Of a stretch of 64,000 nt of DNA, positions 41,021 to 48,215 are shown piece after piece. Each line of letters opens with the position of its first letter. Position 1 is the stretch's first letter. Source of the stretch: Actinoplanes italicus. Its GTDB lineage: Bacteria; Actinomycetota; Actinomycetes; Mycobacteriales; Micromonosporaceae. Where the stretch lies: positions 16,131-80,130 of the forward strand of contig NZ_PVMZ01000036.1 in the NCBI RefSeq assembly GCF_003001815.1, given 5' to 3'. Both the position numbers and the translations under genes were made by a program. The notes under the pieces are model-generated. The model searched no databases. It was not told where the DNA came from and was given only the letters and a program-made list of their open reading frames with translations.

Positions 41021-42214
41021 ATGAGACTCCCCCGGCCCACCCTGCGGCTGCGCCTCACGCTGGTCTGGTTCGGCTTCTTCCTGGTCGCCGGGCTGGCCCT
41101 GCTCGGTGTCACCTACCTGCTGTTCCGCAACCAGCTGCCGTGGACGCTCACCCCGCCCGGCATCAAGGAGGGTCACCTGAAACGGGTCATCGTCGACAAC
41201 GGCGTGATTCTCACCGGTGACGCCGCCGACCAGCTCATCGAGGCTCAGGTGGCCGAGGTCAGCCAGTCCTTCCTCCAGCAGGGCCTGGTGGCGTTCCTGC
41301 TCGTGGCGGTCGCCTCGGGGGCGTCCGCCTGGGTGCTGACCGGGCGGATGCTGGCCCCGCTGCACCGGGTCACGGCCACCGCCCGGCGGATCGCCGCCGC
41401 CCCGGCCACCGAGCGCGGCCTGCACCAGCGCATCGACCTGCACGGCCCGGACGACGAGGTCAAGGAGCTGGCCGACACGTTCGACGGCATGGTCGAGCGC
41501 CTGGAACACGCCTTCGACGGGCAGCGGCGGTTCGTCGCCAACGCGTCGCACGAGCTGCGCACCCCGCTCACCCTGAACCGCGCGCTCGTCGAGCTGGCCA
41601 TGCACCGCAAGACGGCCTCACCGGACGTGCTCCGGCTCGGCGAGGACCTGCTGCAGATCAACGCCCGGCACGAGCGCCTGATCAGCGGCCTGCTGCTGCT
41701 GGCCCGCTCGGAGCAGGAGCTGCCCGCGACCACATCCGTCGACCTGGCCGACGTGGTGTCGCACGTGGCCGGGCAGACGGCGGCCGAGGCGGAGGCGGCC
41801 GGGGTGACGGTCACCGTGGCCGCCGCGCCGGCGCCCACCCGCGGCGACGGCCTGCTGCTCGAGCAGCTCGTGCGCAACCTGGTGGAGAACGGGATGAGGC
41901 ACAACAACAAAGAACCCGGCGATTGGGTACGGGTGGAAAGCGGCCCGCTCGCGACGATCACCGTCACGAACTCCGGCCCGGTGATCCCCGCCTACGACGT
42001 GACGGCGCTCTTCGAACCGTTCCGCCGCCTCGACGGCGACCGGGTGACCTCGTCGAACGGCGCCGGCCTGGGCCTGTCCATCGTCCGGTCGGTGGCCCGC
42101 GCCCACGGCGGCACGGTCGAGGCCCGCCCCCGCGACGGCGGCGGGCTGATCGTCACCGTCCGGCTGCCGGGCTCCAGCCCAGAGCCGGGCCCAGACTTCT
42201 CGCCATGTCCGTGA
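41021..42214 (+). CDS. sensor histidine kinase (HAMP-HisKA-HATPase)
   Basis: This 397-residue membrane kinase has two transmembrane helices (about residues 12-34 and 85-110) around a short sensor loop. It then has HAMP, HisKA with His177 (NASHELRTPLTLNRALVE), and a HATPase with NLVENGMRHNN, the degenerate G1 box (ITVTNSGPVIP) and GAGLGLSIVRSVARAHGG. It is the partner of the response regulator 195 bases upstream. ATG 41021 is chosen because the first helix follows directly; the Shine-Dalgarno is weak. Its last 62 bases overlap the convergent LLM oxidoreductase gene. Confidence 0.9.
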   Translation: MRLPRPTLRLRLTLVWFGFFLVAGLALLGVTYLLFRNQLPWTLTPPGIKEGHLKRVIVDNGVILTGDAADQLIEAQVAEVSQSFLQQGLVAFLLVAVASGASAWVLTGRMLAPLHRVTATARRIAAAPATERGLHQRIDLHGPDDEVKELADTFDGMVERLEHAFDGQRRFVANASHELRTPLTLNRALVELAMHRKTASPDVLRLGEDLLQINARHERLISGLLLLARSEQELPATTSVDLADVVSHVAGQTAAEAEAAGVTVTVAAAPAPTRGDGLLLEQLVRNLVENGMRHNNKEPGDWVRVESGPLATITVTNSGPVIPAYDVTALFEPFRRLDGDRVTSSNGAGLGLSIVRSVARAHGGTVEARPRDGGGLIVTVRLPGSSPEPGPDFSPCP

Positions 42215-43166
42215 GGATCTGCACGTAGTCGTCGTGCTCGAAGGTGAACGGCAGCGCGAACGCGACCTCGTCGATCTCCCGGAACGCGGCGTTCGCCGAC
42301 AGCCGGGCGGCGATCTCGTCGGAGGTGCCGACGATGTCGGGGGCGAACATCATCCGGGCCGGGCCCTGCGGCGTGAGCGTGCGCGGGGTGCGCTTCTCCG
42401 CGTACTCGCGGTACTTCGCGGCCTGGGCCGGCGAGGCACTGTCGGTGGGGATCACCACGAGGCCCTGCGACACCCGTGCTTGGTCACCGTCCGGGTGATG
42501 GGCGCGGAACTCGCGGATGTGCGCGAGCTGGATCTGCTCGAAGTCGGCGGGGAGCGGATCCTCGGCCTTCACCACGCTGCTGGTCAGGAAGTTCATCCGG
42601 TGCTGGCCGGCCCACTGCGCCGAGCGCAGGCTGCCCCCGCCGTACCAGAGGCGGGACGCGAGACCCGGCGAGTGCGGCTGGACCCGGTCGGAGAACTGCT
42701 CGAACCCCTCCGTGCCGGAGAACCCGGTGACGGGCTCACCCCGTACGGCTGCGAGCAGTCTCTCGACCCGGGCGTAGCTGAAGTCCTCCGCATCGGCCGT
42801 GCCCGGATAGAGCGCGTCCTTGACCTGGTCCCAGTGCATCGGCGGGCCGACGCTGACGCCCGGGTTGATCCGGCCGCCGGAGAGCAGGTCGACGGTGGCC
42901 AGGTCCTCGGCGAGCCGCAGCGGGTTCTCCCAGCCGAGCGGGATGACCGCGGTGCCCAGCTCGATGCGGCTGGTGCGCTGCGACGCGGCGGCGAGCACCG
43001 CGACCGGCGAGGAGATGCCGAACTGCAGGTGCCGGTGGCGCAGCCAGGCGCTGTCGAAGCCGAGGCGCTCACCCAGCTCGATGATCTCGAGCGTGGACTC
43101 GTGACCGCGCCGCGGATCCGCCTCGTCGAACAATCCGATGGTGAGGAAGCCCAGCTTACGCAACAT
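42153..43166 (-). CDS. LLM-class (luciferase-like) flavin-dependent oxidoreductase
   Basis: This 337-residue TIM-barrel enzyme belongs to the F420/FMN-dependent bacterial luciferase-like group: GFLTIGLFDEADPRRGHESTLE, ERLGFDSAWLRHRHLQFGISSPVAVLAAASQRTSRIELGTAVIPL-type barrel, ENPLRLAEDLATVDLLSGGRINPGVS. The cofactor and substrate are not evident. ATG 43166 is chosen because the first barrel strand follows immediately. It is convergent with the kinase gene and divergent from the L,D-transpeptidase gene. Confidence 0.87.
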   Translation of the reverse strand: MLRKLGFLTIGLFDEADPRRGHESTLEIIELGERLGFDSAWLRHRHLQFGISSPVAVLAAASQRTSRIELGTAVIPLGWENPLRLAEDLATVDLLSGGRINPGVSVGPPMHWDQVKDALYPGTADAEDFSYARVERLLAAVRGEPVTGFSGTEGFEQFSDRVQPHSPGLASRLWYGGGSLRSAQWAGQHRMNFLTSSVVKAEDPLPADFEQIQLAHIREFRAHHPDGDQARVSQGLVVIPTDSASPAQAAKYREYAEKRTPRTLTPQGPARMMFAPDIVGTSDEIAARLSANAAFREIDEVAFALPFTFEHDDYVQILTDMARSLGPALGWSPAAGR

Positions 43167-43245
43167 GTGATCAACCCTAGTCCGCCGAGTCACGACCGTG
43201 AACGGCCGATAAATCCCCCGAAGGTGGTCCCGCTACCCTGGGCTG

Positions 43246-44112
43246 ATGCCGACCAGCCGGATCCGACCGTTCCTCCTCCCGGTCACGGCCGCCGTCGGAA
43301 TCGGCGCGCTCGTCGCCGCCGTCAGCCTGGCCCGCGGCAGCGAGCCGGGGCCCGGCCGCGCCCTGTTCGCACCGCCGAGTGCCTCCGCCGTGGCCTCCGT
43401 GCCGGCGTCCCCGTCGGCGACCGTGCCACCGGCCGCCGAGCCACCGGCCGATCTGCCCGTCATCGCCTATGCGAAGGGACCGCGCGGCCTGCCCGCCGAC
43501 CCGGACGCGGCGTCGGTCGTCCCGATCACCGAGGCGCTGCGGCCGGAGAAGAAGACGGCGCTGTACGACGCGCCCGGCGGCCGTCCCCGCGCCTACCTGC
43601 CGCCCCGGATCAGCGGACTGCCGGTCGTCGTGCCGATCGTCGCCCGCGACAGCGGCTGGGCCGCCGTCCTGGTGCCGGCCGCCAACCGGGTGATCGGCTG
43701 GGTGCCGGAGGCCGGCTGGGACCCGGAGCCGCTGCGTGATCAGCTCGTCGTCAGCCTGGCCGACCGACGGCTCACCTGGCTGCGTGAGGGCGAGGAGCAG
43801 CAGCGCTGGACCGTGGCGATCGGCACCGACCGCACACCGACCCCGCACGGCCGCACGTTCGTGCTGGGCCGCACCGGCACGTCCGGCCCGATCTACGGCG
43901 GACTGGACGCGCTGGTGCTGGGCTCGGTGCCGGAGGATCCGGAGAAACTGGCGGCGAGCCTGCAGGGCGCGCACACCGGCATCCACGCCTGGACGAACAG
44001 GTCCGCCTTCGGCCGGAACGTGTCCAACGGCTGCGTCCGCACCCCGCCCGCCGGCATGCGCGAGCTGCTCGCTCAGGTCGACCCGGGAACCCCGGTCGTC
44101 GTCACAGCCTGA
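43246..44112 (+). CDS. L,D-transpeptidase (YkuD domain)
   Basis: This 288-residue protein has an N-terminal signal/anchor helix (residues 8-28), a Pro/Ala/Ser-rich linker (about 40-75), an SH3-like middle and a YkuD domain from about residue 170. Its catalytic signature is HTGIHAWTN...SNGCVRTP with Cys263. It forms 3-3 cross-links in peptidoglycan or attaches proteins to it, outside the membrane. Its end overlaps the convergent ClgR-like regulator gene by 11 bases. Confidence 0.9.
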   Translation: MPTSRIRPFLLPVTAAVGIGALVAAVSLARGSEPGPGRALFAPPSASAVASVPASPSATVPPAAEPPADLPVIAYAKGPRGLPADPDAASVVPITEALRPEKKTALYDAPGGRPRAYLPPRISGLPVVVPIVARDSGWAAVLVPAANRVIGWVPEAGWDPEPLRDQLVVSLADRRLTWLREGEEQQRWTVAIGTDRTPTPHGRTFVLGRTGTSGPIYGGLDALVLGSVPEDPEKLAASLQGAHTGIHAWTNRSAFGRNVSNGCVRTPPAGMRELLAQVDPGTPVVVTA

Positions 44113-44470
44113 TCTCGCTCCGCACCGGACGCGAGGCCCGGGCGCACGCCATCCAGCGCGACGCCGAGCAGCGCGGGCCACCCTGACCACGGTTGGCGGC
44201 CAGGTGCGTGACGAGCCGGGACGCCGGCGCCGGCGTGGCCTGCCGCAGCATCTCCCTGCGCACCTCGTCGAGCAGGTCCGGCATGGCCAGGCCGAGCGCC
44301 CGGCAGATCGCCGCCAGCACCTCCGACGAGGCCTCCTTGGTGCCGCGTTCGACCTCCGACAGGTACGGCAGCGACACCCCGGCCGCCGCGGCCACGTCCC
44401 GTAGCGTGCGTCCCTGACCCAGCCGGATCCGGCGCAGCACCTCACCGATCACCCGTCGCAACAGTGGCAT
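44102..44470 (-). CDS. XRE-family regulator, ClgR/PopR-like
   Basis: This 122-residue protein has a Cro/C1-type helix-turn-helix (GRTLRDVAAAAGVSLPYLSEVERGTKEASSEVLAAICRALGL). The flanks LLRRVIGEVLRRIR and MPDLLDEV closely resemble ClgR, the activator of Clp protease genes in actinomycetes. The C-terminal 40 residues differ from ClgR and lack its Clp-degradation Ala-Ala end. ATG 44470 has GGGGAG eight bases upstream. It is divergent from the short rho gene, which may be its target. Confidence 0.8.
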   Translation of the reverse strand: MPLLRRVIGEVLRRIRLGQGRTLRDVAAAAGVSLPYLSEVERGTKEASSEVLAAICRALGLAMPDLLDEVRREMLRQATPAPASRLVTHLAANRGQGGPRCSASRWMACARASRPVRSEIRL

Positions 44471-44682
44471 CCCGGTCTCCCCTCCCCGCATGTGTCCGCT
44501 GTCATCATCGCCGTTTCCGCGCCGCGGTGCTAAGGTGGCCCAACTCCGATCCCGGATGCCGGCGTCTCCGCACACGCCCCCGGTGGTCGAAAATCCCGGC
44601 CGCGCAGCGGTCTTCTTCACGGCTCAAGCCCCGCTTGCCGTCGTCGCGCATTTCCGCGCACTCACCGAATCGAGTACCGCCC

Positions 44683-45768
44683 ATGTCCGAATCCATGCCC
44701 GTCGACGCCCTGCTCGACATCACCGACGACCGCGCGTGGCTGCGCCCCAGCGGTTACGCACCCTCCCCCGCCGATCTGCCGCTGCCCCGCGGCGAGGTCC
44801 GCCGCCTGAATCTGCGCCGCGGCGACCACGTCACCGGAACCCTCGAGGCGAACCGGCGGCTGCACCTCACCGCCGTCAACGGCCGCCCGCCCGGCCCGCG
44901 CCCCGGCTTCCACGAACGCACCGTACTGCACCCGCACGAGCGGCTGCGCCTGGAGACCGACCCGCACATCCTGACGACCCGGATCGTCGACCTGTTCATG
45001 CCGGTCGGCAAGGGGCAGCGGGCCATCATCGCCGCTCCCCCGAAGGCCGGCAAGACCACGATCCTGCGTGACATCGCCGTCGCGGTCGGCCGCAACCATC
45101 CCGAGTGCCATCTCATGGTGCTGCTCGTCGACGAGCGCCCCGAGGAGGTGACCGACCTGCGCCGCACGGTCAAGGGCGAGGTTGTCGCCGCCAACTTCGA
45201 CCGCCCGCCGCGCGAGCAGACCGCGGTCGCCGAACTGGCCGTCGAACGCGCGATCCGCCTGGCCGAACAGGGCGACGACGTGGTCCTGCTGCTCGACTCC
45301 CTGACCCGGCTGGCCCGCGCGTACAACCTGACCGCCCCGCCGCGCGGCCGTACCCTAACGGGCGGTCTGGACACGTCCGCCCTGTACCCGGCGAAGCGCC
45401 TGCTCGGCGCGGCCCGCTGCCTGGAGGGCGGCGGCTCGGTCACGGTCATCGCGACCGCCCTGGTGGAGAACGGTTCCGCCATGGACACGCTGATCTTCGA
45501 GGAGCTGAAGGGCACCGGCAACGCCGACCTGAAACTCGACCGCGCCCTGGCCGAGGCCCGCGTCTTCCCTGCCGCCGACATCACCGCCTCCGGCACCCGC
45601 CACGACGAGATGCTGCTGCACCCCGACGAAATCCCGCTGGTCAACCGCCTGCGCCGGGCCCTGGCGGCCCCGAACTCCCGCGACCAGGCCGCCCACCTGC
45701 TGCGGCAGCTGCGCGCCTCCGGCTCCAACGCCGCCTTCCTGCAGAGCCTCTCCCGCCACGACCGATAG
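44683..45768 (+). CDS. short transcription termination factor Rho paralogue
   Basis: This 361-residue protein is a Rho homologue that begins at the cold-shock-like RNA-binding domain (ALLDITDDRAWLRPSGYAPSP). It lacks the N-terminal helix bundle and the long basic extension usual in actinobacterial Rho (above 600 residues). The RNP1 motif usually read as GFGFLR is replaced by DRAWLRP. The motor is intact: P-loop APPKAGKTT (Lys124), LLVDERPEEVTDLRR, LLDSLTRLARAYN, Q-loop LTGGLD and R-loop KGTGN. It probably acts as a specialised second Rho or RNA translocase. A small hairpin (44619-44641) lies in the leader. Confidence 0.85.
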   Translation: MSESMPVDALLDITDDRAWLRPSGYAPSPADLPLPRGEVRRLNLRRGDHVTGTLEANRRLHLTAVNGRPPGPRPGFHERTVLHPHERLRLETDPHILTTRIVDLFMPVGKGQRAIIAAPPKAGKTTILRDIAVAVGRNHPECHLMVLLVDERPEEVTDLRRTVKGEVVAANFDRPPREQTAVAELAVERAIRLAEQGDDVVLLLDSLTRLARAYNLTAPPRGRTLTGGLDTSALYPAKRLLGAARCLEGGGSVTVIATALVENGSAMDTLIFEELKGTGNADLKLDRALAEARVFPAADITASGTRHDEMLLHPDEIPLVNRLRRALAAPNSRDQAAHLLRQLRASGSNAAFLQSLSRHDR

Positions 45769-45795
45769 CAGTGGTCGCACCGATAGGCTTCTCGG

Positions 45796-47298
45796 ATGGT
45801 GGACGAGGCGGTCGTGCGGGAGTTGCTCGCCGCGATTCCGGTGGGCTGCACCTGGGTCGTGCCGGTGCACGGAGCGGACGGCGAGGTCACCGACTTCCGG
45901 ATCGCGGCGACCAGCGACCGGATCCGGGACATCTTCGGGCGGGGTACCCAGCGCATCGACAGCCTGCTGGGTGAGCTCTACCCGTCGCTGCGCGGAGGTC
46001 CGCTGTGGACGCTCTACGCCGAGGTGCTGAAGACGGGCGTCTCCGGGGACATGGACGAGTTCCGGTACGAGGAGTCACGCGAGGGCGTGGTGGCCGAGTC
46101 CCGGTTCGAGATCAGTGTGCACCGGGTGCTCGGCGGGCTGCTGATCTGCTGGCAGCGGGTCGACGAGCATCAGCGCCGCCTGGAGCACACCGAGGTGCTC
46201 GGGAGTCTCGGGTGGAGTGAGTTCGATCTGGGCACCGGCGGCACGGACTGGTCGCCGGGGATGTACCGGATCTTCGAGCGGGACACCTCCGAGGGGCCGA
46301 TGCCGCGGACCGACCAGGCGCTCGCGATGCTGCCGGAGGACCGGGGCATCGCCGAGGCGGCGTGGCAGACGCTGGACAGCGGCGCCACCTCGGACGTGAC
46401 CGTCCGGTTCCGGATCGCCGGCCGGGTCAAGCATCTGCGGATCCTGTCGGACGTGGCCCGTGACGCCGGTGGGAAGCCGGTGAAGATCTACGCGGTGGTG
46501 CAGGACGTGACGGCTCGCGTCGACTCCCGTACCGAGATCGAATCGCTCAGTGACCGGCTGCGGACCCGGGAGATGACCGCCCTGGCCGAGCATCGCCTGG
46601 CCGGGCAGTTGCAGAGCCTGATCCAGCCGGTGCCGCGCTCACCGTTCGTGCTCGCCGGGCTGGAGGCGATGGTGAGCTATCTGCCGGCGGAGAGTGCCGT
46701 GCAGGTGGGCGGCGACTGGTATCACGCGCAGACGCTGCCGGACGGCCGGGTGGCGCTGGCGATCGGGGACGTCGCCGGGCACGGGCTGGAGGCGGCCAGC
46801 GGGATGGCGCATCTGCGGTTCGCGCTGGTGGCGTGGCTGTCGATCGGCATCTGCGACCCGGGTGAGCTGCTGCGGCACATGAACCGGCTGTGCGCGCAGC
46901 TCGGCATCACCGGGACGGCCCTGGTCGCCGTCTACGACCCGGAGACGCGGGCGCTGCCGTGGGCGCGGGCCGGGCATCTGCCGCCGCTGCTGGGGCGTGG
47001 CGGCCGGGCCACCGAGCTGGACCGCCCGGCGGGCCTGCTGCTGGGCGCCGAGCCGGACACCGCCTTTCCGGCCGCGGAGGCCCGCCTGGAGCCCGGTGAC
47101 CTGGTCCTGTTCTTCACCGACGGCCTGGTGGAGCGCCGCCACAGCGAGATCACCGACCGGTCCGGCGAGGTCCGCGAGCATCTGGCGGCGGTCTCCGGCT
47201 CCGCGGAGCCGGATCAGCTGGCCCGCATCCACCGCCTGCTGCACGCCCCGAGCCCCGACGACGACACGTGCACGCTGGCGGTCCGCGTCCTGATCTAG
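45796..47298 (+). CDS. PAS-domain PP2C-type (SpoIIE/RsbU) serine phosphatase
   Basis: This 500-residue cytoplasmic protein has two PAS-like sensor regions (about 1-125 and 130-235), a short coiled linker (EIESLSDRLRTREM) and a SpoIIE phosphatase domain: VQVGGDWYHAQTLPDGRVALAIGDVAGHGLEAA, ARAGHLPPLL, LVLFFTDGLVERR and SPDDDTCTLAVRV. The metal-binding aspartates (GGDW, GDVAGHG, TDGL, DDD) are present, so it should be active. It probably dephosphorylates an anti-sigma antagonist such as the STAS protein at 51047. Confidence 0.9.
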   Translation: MVDEAVVRELLAAIPVGCTWVVPVHGADGEVTDFRIAATSDRIRDIFGRGTQRIDSLLGELYPSLRGGPLWTLYAEVLKTGVSGDMDEFRYEESREGVVAESRFEISVHRVLGGLLICWQRVDEHQRRLEHTEVLGSLGWSEFDLGTGGTDWSPGMYRIFERDTSEGPMPRTDQALAMLPEDRGIAEAAWQTLDSGATSDVTVRFRIAGRVKHLRILSDVARDAGGKPVKIYAVVQDVTARVDSRTEIESLSDRLRTREMTALAEHRLAGQLQSLIQPVPRSPFVLAGLEAMVSYLPAESAVQVGGDWYHAQTLPDGRVALAIGDVAGHGLEAASGMAHLRFALVAWLSIGICDPGELLRHMNRLCAQLGITGTALVAVYDPETRALPWARAGHLPPLLGRGGRATELDRPAGLLLGAEPDTAFPAAEARLEPGDLVLFFTDGLVERRHSEITDRSGEVREHLAAVSGSAEPDQLARIHRLLHAPSPDDDTCTLAVRVLI

Positions 47299-48152
47299 AG
47301 CGCGGCCAGGTCCGGTGCGTGCCGGGAGGCGAGGCGCGTCCAGGCCGCGGTTCCTCCGGGCAGGGGCCATGCTCGGGTACGGGCTTCCGCGTGCTCGGCC
47401 TTGTGGAGGTCCACGCCGAACTGCTGTCCGAGAACGGCCAGCGCCCGGCCGGTCCCCGGATGGCGCCGGATGACCGTCTCGTGCTCCAGGTAGCGCTCGA
47501 CGAGCTCGCGCGTGCGGCCGGCGGCCTCGTCGGTGTCCACGCGGGTGAGCTCGAGCCACGGCGGTTCGCGGTCCTCGGCGATGGCCGCGGCGAGCCGGTC
47601 GTGCCCGTCCAGCACCACGTAGCCGCAGAGGCCGCTGACCCACCAGAGCAGCACCGGCGCCAGGCTGCCGTCGCGGGCCTGCTTCCGGTACGCCTTGACC
47701 CGTCCGTCGCCGGGGCCGGCCGGCGTGCGCAGCGGCAGGACCGGCCAGCCGCCCTCGTAGTAGAAGTAGTCGGCGTCCGCGGTGTACAGCTCCCACCGCC
47801 ACAGTGTCCGCAGGCGGGGCGCCCGGGAACTCAGCAGCCACCGTCCGGCGTGCAGTGGCACGTACCCCGAAGTCGAAAGCTCTGACCGGAAGTGATGGGC
47901 CCAGCGTTCCCACCACGCCTCGCCGCCGTCAGCGGCCACACCGGCCGTGTGGGCGGCCCGGATCGGTGGGACGGGCGAACGGTAGCGCCCCGTGCGGACG
48001 TAGTCGACGCCGTAGTTGCCGTCGTCGACGCGGCCCAGAAGCACCGGCTCGTCACCCTGCCGGATCAGCAGGAACCGGCTGCCGGCGACCTCGATCCGCA
48101 GCGGCGGCCGGCCGGTCCGCGGCTCCGGGGCCACGTCGAAGAGGAGATCCAC
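47295..48152 (-). CDS. ParB-motif protein of unknown function
   Basis: This protein of about 285 residues is not clearly assigned. The strand-turn GYVVLDGHDRLAAAIAED resembles the DGHxRxxA box of ParB/sulfiredoxin-fold proteins, which bind nucleotides. The rest has many aromatic residues (WWERWAHHFRSELS, ADADYFYYEGGW). An ATG at 48188 is in frame but lies inside the terminator hairpin of the upstream lyase gene (48175-48208), so the GTG at 48152 is taken as start. It is convergent with the phosphatase gene, overlapping it by four bases. Confidence 0.6.
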   Translation of the reverse strand: MDLLFDVAPEPRTGRPPLRIEVAGSRFLLIRQGDEPVLLGRVDDGNYGVDYVRTGRYRSPVPPIRAAHTAGVAADGGEAWWERWAHHFRSELSTSGYVPLHAGRWLLSSRAPRLRTLWRWELYTADADYFYYEGGWPVLPLRTPAGPGDGRVKAYRKQARDGSLAPVLLWWVSGLCGYVVLDGHDRLAAAIAEDREPPWLELTRVDTDEAAGRTRELVERYLEHETVIRRHPGTGRALAVLGQQFGVDLHKAEHAEARTRAWPLPGGTAAWTRLASRHAPDLAAL

Positions 48153-48174
48153 CCGGCCATCATGGACCGGGACG

Positions 48175-48208
48175 CCCCGGCGCCGCATCAGGGTATGCGG
48201 CGCCGGGG
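48175..48208. terminator. hairpin terminator of the rhamnogalacturonan lyase gene
   Basis: A perfect 14-base stem (CCCCGGCGCCGCAT and complement) with a six-base loop starts eight bases past the lyase stop. It swallows the ATG at 48188 that would otherwise start the next gene. Confidence 0.75.
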
Positions 48209-48215
48209 TGCGGGC

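Noticed and set aside
40887..41024. 45-codon ORF with GGAGG, overlapping the kinase start by four bases
   Set aside because: The peptide has no recognisable features and is better explained as the antisense of a TnpB-like fragment; a coupled leader peptide cannot be excluded.
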